Below, one piece after another: positions 1-10,126 of a stretch of 64,000 nucleotides of DNA. The DNA comes from JAVMKJ01 sp031732855 (GTDB lineage: Bacteria; Pseudomonadota; Gammaproteobacteria; Competibacterales; Competibacteraceae). Below the pieces are notes generated by a model. That model had not been told where the DNA came from. It saw only the letters and a program-made list of their open reading frames with translations, and ran no database searches. The stretch lies in the NCBI GenBank assembly GCA_031732855.1, contig JAVMKJ010000105.1, positions 1-64,000 of the forward strand, in the 5' to 3' direction. The position numbers and the translations under genes were made by a program. Positions within the stretch are counted from its first letter, which is position 1; every line of letters begins with the position of its first letter.

Positions 1-53
1 TGGGGGTCAATTTTCGGTGTCGCCAAAGGGTCAATTTTCGGTGTCGCTTGACA
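1..53 (-). mobile_element. Terminal end of a second IS21-like element (rest lies left of the window)
   Basis: Two direct copies of an 18-base motif (GTCAATTTTCGGTGTCGC at 6-23 and 30-47, 24 bases apart) are followed by TGACA at 49-53. This is the same architecture and orientation as the end at 2036-2086, but the inner bases differ, so it belongs to a different IS21-type element. The sequence after 53 is istB coding sequence, so this end abuts the interior of the neighbouring element. Only the end lies in the window; the element's own genes would be to the left. Confidence 0.6.
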
Positions 54-705
54 CCACGACGGGATCCCCGAAGACGGTTCCCCACTCGCCCACACTGCGA
101 TTGCTGGTGATCAACAAGCTGCCCCGCTCGTAGCGTCGCGACACGAGTTGGAAGAACAGATGGGCGGCGTTGGGCTCGAACGGCAGGTAGCCCAGTTCGT
201 CGACGATCAACAACTTCGGTTTGGCCCACTGGCTGAGCCGCTCCTCCAAGCGGCCGTCGGCGTGGGCCTTGGCCAGGTTGGCGACCAGCGCGGTCGCCTG
301 GGCGAACAGCACAGAATAGCCCTGCTGGATGGCCGCGCCGCCCAAGGCCACCGCCAGATGGGTTTTCCCGACTCCCGGCGGCCCGAGCAGGAGCACGCAG
401 TCGCCGTTCGCCACCCAGCGGCACAGCGCCAGCTCGCGCACCTGTTTGGGATCGAGAGAGGGTTGCGCCGCGAAGTCGAACCCGTCCAGGGTGCGGGCGA
501 ACGGGAACTTGGCCAGGCGGACGGCCATCTCCAGCCGGCGCTGTTCCCGGCGGGCTACCTCCGCTTGGCACAGGAAGGTCAGCGCCTCGCGCAAGTTCAG
601 GTCGCGCCGGGTCGCTTCGTCGAGCAGGGTATCGAGGCGATCGCGCAGCGCCGTGAGTTGCAGGCGGGCGAGCAACGTCGGCAGGGCGTCGTCGGTCGGG
701 TTCAC
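31..705 (-). pseudogene. istB: IstB-like transposition helper ATPase, C-terminus cut off
   Basis: IstB is the AAA+ ATPase that assists the IstA transposase of IS21 elements in target capture. The N-terminal IstB domain and the Walker A motif (GPPGVGKTHLA) are present, followed by the Walker B-like LLIVDELGYLP and the family motif RYERGSLLITSN. The protein reaches GDPVV and then runs for a few codons into foreign DNA before a stop, so roughly the last 30 residues of a normal IstB are missing. The GTG start at 703-705 overlaps the istA stop by four bases. The truncation probably makes this copy non-functional on its own. Confidence 0.85.
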
Positions 706-2018
706 CAGCCACCTCCGGCGACCGCTTCGTACTCGGTCAGCGGGCGTAGCAGCACCGGCGCTGCGGGGAAAACGGTCCCGGCGGCGGGCGTCGTCGTTTC
801 GGCGGTGCCATCCGGCCTCCCGACCACGCCGGCCAGATGGGCGGGATCGATCACCCGCTGGCGCCGACCGCTGGCGCCGGCATGCCGGGCCACCGGGGTT
901 CCGCCCCGCAAAATCTCAATCCGATCATCGCAGACCCGAACGGTCACGGTTCCGCCGATCAGTCGCCACGGCACGCTGTAGTGGTGCGTGTCCACTTCCA
1001 CGCAACCGTCGGCCTGCACCCGGCGGGTCAGCTCGCGGGTCCAGTGGAACGGCGGGCGACCGTTCAAGGGCCGAAGGGTGGCGGCTTCCGCGCGCTGGAA
1101 CCGCTCCAAGGGCGGCTCGCCGGTAGTGCCGTGCGTGCGCACGTCGGCCACGGTCCGCAGCCACTGGCGCAAGTGCGCCTCCAGCGCCGCCCAAGAAGCG
1201 AAGGTCCGGCCGGCGATGGCGTTGCGCTTGACATAGCCGACGCCCCGTTCGTCTTTCCCCTTGGTCCGAGCGCGATAGGGCGCGCACGCTCGGGGCTGGA
1301 AGCCCCAGTACCGAGCAAAAGCGAGAAACCGGTTGTTGAACGTCACCACGCGCGTGGTGCGATCATGCTCGTCCACGAGCGCTCGTGCGTTGTCCAGCAG
1401 CACTTCTTCCGGAACCCCGCCAAAGTAGTGAAAGGTCTGTTCCAACCCCGCCAACCAAGCCGACTGGCGCTCGTGATCGAACGCCGCCACGAACCCCCGC
1501 CGGGAATAGCCCAGCGTGGCGACAAACAACCGCACCCGCACCGGCTCCTCGCCGACCCGCACCGTCGTCGTGCCAAAGTCGATCTGCAACTGCCGTCCCG
1601 GTGGCGTCTCGAATCGCACCGTGGCCCGCGCCTCCGCTTCCAGCAGTTGGCGCCATGGCCGCACCGCCCGTTCCACCGTGCGTGGCGAGACCACCACCCC
1701 GTGGATCCGCTGTAATTCCTGGCGCACCACGTCCGCGTTACCGCGATGCTGGCGAAAGCTCGCCGCCAGCCAGTCCTCCAACCCGCTCAACGCTCGTCGC
1801 CGCATCGGGTGGCGCCCCGGACGCCAGCTCCCTTGCCGGAGAACGTGTCGGACGGTGTGCGTGCTGCAATCCAGCTCGCAGGCAATTCGCTTGATTCCCC
1901 AACCCAATCGATGAAGCCGCAACATCCCCGCGACCGCTTCTGGTGTTTGCATCCGGTCTCCTCTCGTCGTCGTTTCCACGATAACGATAGGAACCCGTTG
2001 ACCCCGTTCGTCCATCAT
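702..2018 (-). CDS. istA: IS21-family transposase IstA
   Basis: IstA is the DDE-type transposase of IS21 elements. The N-terminus has a helix-turn-helix segment (MLRLHRLGWGIKRIACELDC, about residues 32-51). It is followed by an rve-type integrase core with the first acid in LQIDFG, the second in VLLDNARALV and the glutamate in KGKDERGVGYVKRN. The C-terminal Mu-transposase-like beta domain (VEVDTHHYSVPWRL) is also intact. The length of 438 residues is within the family range and no internal stop is seen, so the enzyme may be active even though its istB partner is cut. Confidence 0.9.
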   Translation of the reverse strand: MMDERGQRVPIVIVETTTRGDRMQTPEAVAGMLRLHRLGWGIKRIACELDCSTHTVRHVLRQGSWRPGRHPMRRRALSGLEDWLAASFRQHRGNADVVRQELQRIHGVVVSPRTVERAVRPWRQLLEAEARATVRFETPPGRQLQIDFGTTTVRVGEEPVRVRLFVATLGYSRRGFVAAFDHERQSAWLAGLEQTFHYFGGVPEEVLLDNARALVDEHDRTTRVVTFNNRFLAFARYWGFQPRACAPYRARTKGKDERGVGYVKRNAIAGRTFASWAALEAHLRQWLRTVADVRTHGTTGEPPLERFQRAEAATLRPLNGRPPFHWTRELTRRVQADGCVEVDTHHYSVPWRLIGGTVTVRVCDDRIEILRGGTPVARHAGASGRRQRVIDPAHLAGVVGRPDGTAETTTPAAGTVFPAAPVLLRPLTEYEAVAGGGW

Positions 2019-2035
2019 TTACCCCATCGGTTACA

Positions 2036-2086
2036 GGGGGCAATTCTTCGTGTCGCTAAGGGGGCAGTTTATGGTGTCGCCTGACA
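2036..2086. repeat. IS21 terminal repeats, istA-proximal end
   Basis: Two related 21-base units (2036-2056 and 2060-2080) begin GGGGGCA and end GTGTCGC, with a 24-base period. They are followed by TGACA at 2082-2086. Multiple terminal repeats of this kind are transposase-binding sites in IS21 elements. Position 2086 is taken as the insertion boundary because Cas6-like coding sequence starts immediately outside it. Confidence 0.75.
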
Positions 2087-2439
2087 CCCCGGAATTCTTC
2101 CGCTTCACCCACCTGTTCGGCAGCCTGCTGCGACGGATCTCGCTCTTGATCGCCTTTCACGGCGACCGGTCGCTCGACGCCGATTTCCCCACCCTGGCGC
2201 GGGCGGCCGACGCCGTGTCGCCGACCGCGACGCGACTGCGCTGGCGCGACTGGAGCCGCTACTCCTCCCGCCAGGGGACGGCGGTGCCGATGGGCGGGCT
2301 GGTCGGCGAGATCGCGCTGAGCGGCGCCGGACTGGAACCGTTCTGGCCCTGGCTGTGGCTCGGCCAGTGGACCCACGCCGGCAAGGGCGCGGTGATGGGG
2401 CTGGGTGGCTATCGGATCATGCCAACAAAAAAGTTATAA
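2087..2439 (+). pseudogene. cas6: cas6 fragment (C-terminal domain), disrupted by the IS21 insertion
   Basis: About 117 residues match the C-terminal domain of the Cas6 pre-crRNA processing endoribonuclease. Diagnostic stretches are the LLRRISLLIAFH helix, LRWRDWSRYSSRQ, the glycine-rich GGLVGEIALSG, and the final KGAVMGLGGYRI typical of RAMP proteins. The frame is open through the IS end, but the first part of Cas6 is absent. A start codon at 2050 inside the IS end could give a short product, which would lack the N-terminal RAMP fold. No other cas gene and no repeat array is present to the right. Confidence 0.8.
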
Positions 2440-2440
2440 A

Positions 2441-2472
2441 TTTATGGCAAAAAAATTCTTTATTTGCATAAA
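2441..2472. promoter_or_regulatory. AT-rich imperfect palindrome upstream of the reductase gene
   Basis: TTTATGGCAAA (2441-2451) and TTTGCATAAA (2463-2472) are inverted copies with one extra G in the left arm. They lie in a short AT-rich island within otherwise GC-rich DNA, 83 bases before the reductase start. This looks like a dimeric regulator site in the promoter region. A LysR-type sulfur or nitrogen regulator would fit the gene downstream, but that is a guess. Confidence 0.4.
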
Positions 2473-2554
2473 GCCGCGATGCTAAGGTCTCCGCCAAATG
2501 ACCCGGGGCGCTGGCGGCCCGGGCGGAACATCACCGGATTTTCAGGCGGGAACC

Positions 2555-4238
<1,684 letters not shown>

Positions 4239-4255
<17 letters not shown>

Positions 4256-4727
4256 GGATCGGCGGATTGTCGAGGACCGCTGGCGGCACGTCGCCGACGC
4301 CGCCGAGTTGTCGGACGGCCCCGCCATCGTGTCGCTGGCGCGATGGACCCGGGAACGGGCCTTGCTGCTGGAACGGGGCGAGCCGATCGGGGTGCGGCTG
4401 CCGAACACGGCGAACGTCGCCGAGCTGGCCGGAGATTTGCCGCGGCTGGAGGTCGTGGCGCTGGAATTCCCCAAGTTCGCCGACGGCCGCGCCTATTCGC
4501 AGGCCCGCCTGCTGCGGGAGCGCTACGGTTATCGGGGTGAAATCCGGGCGGTGGGCGACGTGCTGCGCGACCAGTTGCTCTTTATGGCGCGCAGCGGATT
4601 CGATGCGTTCGAATTGCGGGCCGATCGCGACCCGGACGACGCGCTCGAAGCGTTCGGTGAGTTTAGCGAGAGCTATCAGCCCGCCGCCGACCAGCCGCTG
4701 CCGTTGTTCCGGCGGCGGGCGCGCTGA
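4239..4727 (+). CDS. DUF934 family protein linked to sulfite reductase
   Basis: This 162-residue soluble protein belongs to the DUF934 family, which is usually encoded next to cysI-type reductases and cysH. The family has no firmly assigned reaction that I know of. Recognisable features are VRLPNTANVAELAGDLPRL, the ALEFPKFADGRAYSQARLLRERYGYRGEIRAVGDVLRDQ core and the acidic FELRADRDPDDAL near the end. The gene starts inside the reductase gene (17-base overlap) behind an AGGAGGA ribosome site at 4224-4230. The two are therefore translationally coupled and probably act in the same pathway. Confidence 0.85.
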
Positions 4728-4776
4728 TCGAAACAGCAGGACGGCGAGAGATTCCCCACCGCTCGCCGCTCGCCGC

Positions 4777-5610
4777 TCACTCCAAGTACCAGTCCGGCGG
4801 GATCGGATTGCTCAGCGTCGTCGAACCCCGATCCACCGTTTCCTCCGTTTCCTCCGCGGACGCATCGAGCGCCGCGCGGATGTTGACCACCACGGTGGTG
4901 ACGTTGTCGCTGGCGTCCCGCATCAGGGCCAGGTGGATGAACGCCTTGACCGCTTCCTGGCAGTTTTGGTCGCTGTGAACCAGCAGACGGGCGATTTCCT
5001 CGTCGCTCACGGTTTTGTTCAGGCCATCGCTGCACAGCAGGAACAGATCGCCGGCCACGAGGGGATGCATGACCTCGTCGATCCGCAGCTCCTCGGCCGA
5101 CCCGACCGCCCGGGTGATCACGTTGGCCAGGGGGTGGCGGTGCGCGTCTTCGGGCGCGATCAGTCCTTGATCGACGAGTTCCTGGACGTGGCTGTGATCG
5201 CGGGTCAACTGCTGGAGCTGTCCGTTTCGCAAGCGGTAAATGCGACTGTCCCCCACCCACAGGCAGGCGCATTGGTCCTCGTGCGCCAGCAGGACCACCA
5301 CCGTGCTGCCGATGGTGCGGTGCTGGTAGCGCTGGGCCGATTCCTCGCGCAACCGCCGGTTCACCTCGCACAACCCTTCCCGCACCGAATCCAGAAAATC
5401 CGGCCAATCCGCCGGAGGCGGCAACTGTTGCAAGGTTTCGACGATCATCCGACTGGCGATGTCGCCGGCCTCATGCCCGCCCATGCCGTCGGCAACCACC
5501 CAAAGGCCCAGTTCGGGTAGCACGAGGCAGGCGTCTTCGTTGATCGCCCGAACCATGCCGACGTGGCTGCGGCCGGCGGATGACCACTGGAATGGCTTTT
5601 TCTTTGTCAT
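4777..5610 (-). CDS. pppA: PP2C-type Ser/Thr phosphatase of the T6SS (PppA/Stp1)
   Basis: This 277-residue metal-dependent phosphatase carries the PPM motifs: VVADGMGGHEAG near residue 40, GSTVVVLL, GDSRIYRLRNG, SDGL and RDASDNVTTVVV. In T6SSs with a threonine phosphorylation pathway, PppA removes phosphate from the FHA protein and opposes the kinase PpkA. The start at 5610 (MTKKKPFQW) gives a four-base ATGA overlap with tagF, so it is the last gene of the minus T6SS arm. The acidic tail (AEETEETVDRG) is probably disordered. No PpkA-type kinase gene is seen in the window. Confidence 0.9.
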   Translation of the reverse strand: MTKKKPFQWSSAGRSHVGMVRAINEDACLVLPELGLWVVADGMGGHEAGDIASRMIVETLQQLPPPADWPDFLDSVREGLCEVNRRLREESAQRYQHRTIGSTVVVLLAHEDQCACLWVGDSRIYRLRNGQLQQLTRDHSHVQELVDQGLIAPEDAHRHPLANVITRAVGSAEELRIDEVMHPLVAGDLFLLCSDGLNKTVSDEEIARLLVHSDQNCQEAVKAFIHLALMRDASDNVTTVVVNIRAALDASAEETEETVDRGSTTLSNPIPPDWYLE

Positions 5611-6395
5611 GACAAATCCTCTTCGGCGGCGGGTGGCTCGTCCGAATGCAAGTCGATGGCGGCGAGCGATTTTTCGTTCCAGCCCCATTGCTGCCAGTTC
5701 CCGGCCAGCAGGGCCGCGAATCCGTCGACCGGCGGCAGGCCATCGCAAATCAGCAGGCAGCGCGCGATGCGGTCCGAACCGTCGGTCCACCACAGGCCGG
5801 GCTGGGGAAAAGCCCGCCGCGGCAGGTGGCCCGCCAGTACCGGCGATGCCCCGGCCAACTCCCGCGATTCCGGCAGCGGACAGTACCAGGCATTGCCGGC
5901 CACCATGCCGTCTTCGGTAAAGTCGGTGGCGGATGGTGCCCCCAAGGCTTCCACGTGCCGGTTGAATTCCTCCAGGTCAAGATCGTCGCGATCGAGCGCC
6001 GCCAGCGCGATCTGTTCGGCCTGGTGGAACCAGGTGTCGCCGGCGATCGGCAGCGCGAGCAGGGTCCTGTCCGATGCCAGCGGCGCGGCGATCGTCAGCG
6101 GGTAATAACGGCCCACCCGATCCACGCTCGGCATCAGGATTCCCGCATAGCCCGCCGGCCCGCACGGGCCGGGACCGAGCGCGAACCGCCAGATCGGGCT
6201 GGTGCAGTAGCACTCTCGCCAGGATTGCCCCAACTGGTTTCGGCTGCGGGCAATGGCGGCCTGCAGCCACGCATCCCAAGGCTGGAGAAAGGTCGTCGGC
6301 AGATGACGGCCGATAAAGTCACCCCGGCCGGGCAGCTTGCCGAAGAATCCCGCCTCGGATCGATCCGGTTCCGGGATTACAACTGGTCTGGACAC
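5607..6395 (-). CDS. tagF: T6SS-associated protein TagF
   Basis: This 262-residue protein has the TagF (DUF2094) domain, recognised by GFFGKLPGRGDFIGRHLP at the N-terminus and by WRFALGPGPCGPAGYAGILMPSVDRVGRYYPLTI. In other systems TagF acts as a post-translational repressor of T6SS firing, and in some bacteria it is fused to a PppA-type phosphatase. Here the two are separate genes overlapping by four bases. The GTG start at 6395 overlaps the end of tssM by 19 bases and has a GGAGG ribosome site upstream. Confidence 0.9.
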   Translation of the reverse strand: MSRPVVIPEPDRSEAGFFGKLPGRGDFIGRHLPTTFLQPWDAWLQAAIARSRNQLGQSWRECYCTSPIWRFALGPGPCGPAGYAGILMPSVDRVGRYYPLTIAAPLASDRTLLALPIAGDTWFHQAEQIALAALDRDDLDLEEFNRHVEALGAPSATDFTEDGMVAGNAWYCPLPESRELAGASPVLAGHLPRRAFPQPGLWWTDGSDRIARCLLICDGLPPVDGFAALLAGNWQQWGWNEKSLAAIDLHSDEPPAAEEDLS

Positions 6396-9300
6396 CGGAA
6401 ACCCTCCAGCTCCCGAAGGCGGAATGGGTTGGAACCGCCGGGGGCGCGCAGTTCGTACACGGCCTGCCGGCCACCCAACTGAAACGTCAGCCGGAACTGC
6501 CCCGAACCGGCCGGCTGAATCTGAGCCTGATCGAGGATTTTAAACCATGCCCAGGGGCCGGTCTCGCTCAATTGCGACGAACCGCCGGTGGCCGGCGGCA
6601 GAAATTCGATCCGCGCCTGTCCGGCCGCGCCCGTCCATTGCAGGTCGGCGATCCGGGCCGCCTGGCCGGCGGTGAAGCTGAGGGTCTGACCGTCGATGCC
6701 GATCACGAACTGGCTCACGTCGCCAGTGACTTCGATCGGAACCAGTTGAAAGCGCACCAGCGGGGTCGGGTTGTTGCCGGCGAACAGGGCATCGCGCACG
6801 GCGGCGGCGCGCTGGAAGGCTTGCAGGGATTCGGGGGCGATGGCTTGCTCCGGACCGGTGGGACCCTGCCAGCGCCAACTGCCCTGCGAGGTGTCCACGT
6901 ATGGCCGCAGGTGCTGTTTGAAAAAACCGTCCATCAACCCGTTCGGGCCGAAAAAGCGGCCGAAAGCGGCCAGCGTGGCGTCCGGAGGTCCCTGCAGGGT
7001 ACGGCTCACGGCGGCGCCCGGCCCCTGGCCGACCCACTGGATGGTGTTGGTCGGAAGGGGCGCGCCCTGGGCCTCCGGTCCGGCGCCGCTCCACTGGATG
7101 GAACTGCGGACCAGCGGATAGCGCCCGCTCAGGTTGTCCTGAAAAAAGGCGGCGATCTTTGCCGCCTTCCACTGGGCATTGAGCCGGTCGCGCGGGCTGC
7201 GGACAATATCCGCGCTGTCGAGGGCCAGCTTGTTGAACAGGGTATTGAAAGGAGGGGGCTTGCGGGTTCCGTCCACCTGCAACTGGTTGACCACGGTTCC
7301 GATCTGGTCCTTGAGATTTTGCGGCACGTTCCCATCCGGGCTGGCTTCGCGGGCGCGGGCGATGGCGTTCATGTGCCCGTAGAGTTCGTTGATCGTGGAC
7401 AGGGTCTTGTCGAGGGGGGGAATGACGCCTTCGGCGCCCTTGATTTCACGGTTGTACTGGGCGCTGAAGTCGGCCAGCCGAGGGTCGAGGGCGCAGGGCT
7501 GGAGCGCGACGGCGCCGGGGGCGGTACTGGCTCCGCCCAGGATGCCGGCGATCTTGTCGGTCAGGGTTTTGTCGGCGGTCTTGTCGCCGTCCGGTTTCGC
7601 GGGCGGCTGGTCCAGCGCGGTTTCGCGGGCGGCGGTTTCGATCAGCTTGCGCAAGGGGGAGGCCGGCGCGGACAGAACCCGCAGGATTTCGAGCGCCGCG
7701 TCGGGATTGTTGAACTCCTTGATCCTGACATCGGCGAGCAGATCCTGCCACTGGCGCAGGTAATCGTTGAGATAAAGCCGGCAGACTCCATCGGCAATCC
7801 GTTGCCGGTCGGCCGGATTGTTCGAGATCTGGATCGCCGATCCCAGAATCCAGCTCTCGTCCGCCAGCAGGCCCACCAGTTTCGGACTCTCGTTCAGAAA
7901 AAACTGATAATAGCCGTTGTAGGTATACAGGCCGGGAATCCCGGCGTTCAGAGGCTGGCCGCTCTTGCGGTCGAAAACCCGGGGCGCGTCGGGGCCGGCG
8001 GCGGCGGTCAGGCCGATGTCCGGCGGGTTGCCGGCGCCGCGCTGGTTCTGCCTGATCCGGTCGTAGACGCGCTGGGAGAGGGGAACCTGGTTCAGCAGGG
8101 TCCGGGTATTCTCGATCAGCACGCTGTCCAGGGCGATGGGGGATCGCAGCGGGGCCTGCTCCAGCAGCGCGTCCAGGTGGGCCGAAAGCTGCTCGCGCTG
8201 CTCCCGGCCGAGCCCGCGGGGCAGGTTGGCCTGCCATTCCTGCTCCATCCAGGCCTTGACGGTCTTGGCGTCGAAGCGCGGCGGGTCTTCCATCATCAGG
8301 TAGGTCTTGAGCGTGTCGTACAGATAGCCGGGATTGCCGGTGTTCTGGCGCAGCCGCTCTTCCATGCGCAGGACGATGCGGGGCAGGAGGGCCTGCTCGA
8401 GCAGGCGCCGGTAGATCGCCAGCGCCTCGCCGCCGAGCTTGTCGCCTTGATAGAGGCCGAAGCCCATCAGCCAGGGCGTGCCGGCATCGCGATCGTCGTA
8501 GCCGCCGGGGATGGCGCGCGCGGCGTTCAGCAGTTGCAGGGTGGCGGCGGGGTCGGACTGATCGGGCGCGAGCGCCAGAATCAGTTTGTCCACCTCCAGC
8601 CGTTGTTTCTCCACCGACCGGACGTACATTTCGTTGCGGGCATAGCTGGTGAGCCAGAGCACGGCGGCGGTCACGGTGACGACCAGGGCGAGGGCGTAGG
8701 CGCCGCGCTGGATCCAGGTGCGCCAGCGCTCGACCCGCAGGTTGGCGCCGGCGATTTCCGCTTCCGGAAAGATGACATCGCGCAGCAACCGGGTGATGAA
8801 GTAGCTGCGGCCCTTGCCGGAGAAGGTGCTCAGCGTCTGCCGGTGCAGCCCGAACGTGGTGGCGAGCGAACTCATCAGCCGATCGATCGGGGTGCCTTCC
8901 TGGGTCCCGCTGGTGAAGTAAATCCCCCGCAGCAGGACGCGCTCCTCGAAGCGGCTGGGACGGAATATCTCCTTGAGGAACTGGTCGGCGACCGGCTTGA
9001 GGGAACCGAACTGCTTGGGGAGGGTGTAGATGAGGTCGCGCCGCTGCGGATCGCGCTCTTCCTGCAGGCGTTCGACCAATCGGTCGTTCAGACGCTGCTC
9101 CAGAAGATCGAGTTCGGAGAGGTAACGCTCGACCGCGCCTTCGGGATTGGCGGGGTCGTCCATCGGAAAGGTCATGCCCCAGACCTGCGCCCGTTCTTCC
9201 TGGCCCAGGTCGCTGAAGAACTCGATGAAGCCGGCGATCAGATCGGCTTTGGTAAACAGGACGTAAATCGGGAAACGGATGCCGAAATGCTCGTGCAGTT

Positions 9301-10117
9301 CCTGCACCCGCTGCTTGATGGCGAGCGCCTGGACCGAGCGCTCCTCCTCGCTTTGCTGCATCAGGTCCGACAGGCTGATGGCGATGAAGGCGCCGTTGAT
9401 CGGACGGCGCCGGCGGTGCTTCTTGAGCAGGTCCAGAAAGCCGCGCCAAGCCGCCCGATCCACTTCCTCGTGGCTGTCCTGGGTGGTGTAGCGGCCGGCG
9501 GTATCCAGCAGGACCGCCTCATCGGTGAACCACCAATCGCAGTTGCGGGTGCCGCCCACGCCGCGCACCTTGCCGGCGCCCAGCGGGAAGCGCAGGCCGG
9601 AATTGATCAGCGCGGTGGTTTTGCCGGAGCCGGGCGGACCGATGATGATGTACCAGGGCAACTGGTAGAGATATTGGCCGCGCCCGGTCTTGCCGCCCAG
9701 CTTGGTCTTCTTCAGCACCGACAGGGCTTCGTCGAGCCCTTGCTTGAGCGTGGATATTTCCTCGCTCGAGGCGGCTTCCTGCTCCTTCTTTTTCTGTTGT
9801 TGCTCGCGGGCGGGCTGGCCCCCGTCCCCTCCCGCGTCCTGGCCCGATCGGCCCGCCTGCCCTCCGACCTGGCCGGCCAAATCGGCCAGCATGTCGCGGT
9901 TGTTGCGCAGCGTCTGGATGTAGTAGATGAGCCTGTAGATCCCTATGGATCCACCAAAAATCACGATGGTCGCGATGCGGCCGAAATCGGAGGCCAGCGG
10001 CGAGGAGCCAGCCACGGCGATCAACGGTCCCAGATACCAGATCAGGGCGATGACGGCCAGAAAGCCGGTGGTGCCGATCAGCCAGGGATTCTTAAAAAAA
10101 TTCAGGATCTTCTTCAT
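6377..10117 (-). CDS. tssM: T6SS inner-membrane core protein TssM (IcmF)
   Basis: TssM is the large inner-membrane protein of the T6SS membrane complex. Two N-terminal membrane segments (about residues 12-35 and 48-70) flank a short loop. A Gly/Gln/Lys-rich cytoplasmic linker follows, then a P-loop GTPase-like domain with GPPGSGKTT at about 160-168, and a third membrane helix near residues 470-490 (YALALVVTVTAAVLWL). The remaining ~750 residues form the periplasmic IcmF-related and C-terminal domains. Length (1246) is normal. It lies 9 bases after tssL. TssM normally contacts the lipoprotein TssJ, which I do not find in this window. Confidence 0.97.
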   Translation of the reverse strand: MKKILNFFKNPWLIGTTGFLAVIALIWYLGPLIAVAGSSPLASDFGRIATIVIFGGSIGIYRLIYYIQTLRNNRDMLADLAGQVGGQAGRSGQDAGGDGGQPAREQQQKKKEQEAASSEEISTLKQGLDEALSVLKKTKLGGKTGRGQYLYQLPWYIIIGPPGSGKTTALINSGLRFPLGAGKVRGVGGTRNCDWWFTDEAVLLDTAGRYTTQDSHEEVDRAAWRGFLDLLKKHRRRRPINGAFIAISLSDLMQQSEEERSVQALAIKQRVQELHEHFGIRFPIYVLFTKADLIAGFIEFFSDLGQEERAQVWGMTFPMDDPANPEGAVERYLSELDLLEQRLNDRLVERLQEERDPQRRDLIYTLPKQFGSLKPVADQFLKEIFRPSRFEERVLLRGIYFTSGTQEGTPIDRLMSSLATTFGLHRQTLSTFSGKGRSYFITRLLRDVIFPEAEIAGANLRVERWRTWIQRGAYALALVVTVTAAVLWLTSYARNEMYVRSVEKQRLEVDKLILALAPDQSDPAATLQLLNAARAIPGGYDDRDAGTPWLMGFGLYQGDKLGGEALAIYRRLLEQALLPRIVLRMEERLRQNTGNPGYLYDTLKTYLMMEDPPRFDAKTVKAWMEQEWQANLPRGLGREQREQLSAHLDALLEQAPLRSPIALDSVLIENTRTLLNQVPLSQRVYDRIRQNQRGAGNPPDIGLTAAAGPDAPRVFDRKSGQPLNAGIPGLYTYNGYYQFFLNESPKLVGLLADESWILGSAIQISNNPADRQRIADGVCRLYLNDYLRQWQDLLADVRIKEFNNPDAALEILRVLSAPASPLRKLIETAARETALDQPPAKPDGDKTADKTLTDKIAGILGGASTAPGAVALQPCALDPRLADFSAQYNREIKGAEGVIPPLDKTLSTINELYGHMNAIARAREASPDGNVPQNLKDQIGTVVNQLQVDGTRKPPPFNTLFNKLALDSADIVRSPRDRLNAQWKAAKIAAFFQDNLSGRYPLVRSSIQWSGAGPEAQGAPLPTNTIQWVGQGPGAAVSRTLQGPPDATLAAFGRFFGPNGLMDGFFKQHLRPYVDTSQGSWRWQGPTGPEQAIAPESLQAFQRAAAVRDALFAGNNPTPLVRFQLVPIEVTGDVSQFVIGIDGQTLSFTAGQAARIADLQWTGAAGQARIEFLPPATGGSSQLSETGPWAWFKILDQAQIQPAGSGQFRLTFQLGGRQAVYELRAPGGSNPFRLRELEGFRCPDQL

Positions 10118-10126
10118 AAGGCCGAC

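Larger units (their letters stand above)
54..2086 (-). mobile_element. IS21-family insertion sequence, truncated at its istB end
   Basis: The element carries istA and istB in the usual order with overlapping reading frames. The istA-proximal end is intact, with two repeats carrying the shared core GTGTCGC and a terminal TGACA at 2082-2086. The opposite end is missing: coding sequence of istB stops abruptly at about position 54, where the end of another IS21-like element begins. The element lies inside a cas6 gene, because the sequence outside 2086 reads straight into the C-terminal half of Cas6. Confidence 0.8.
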
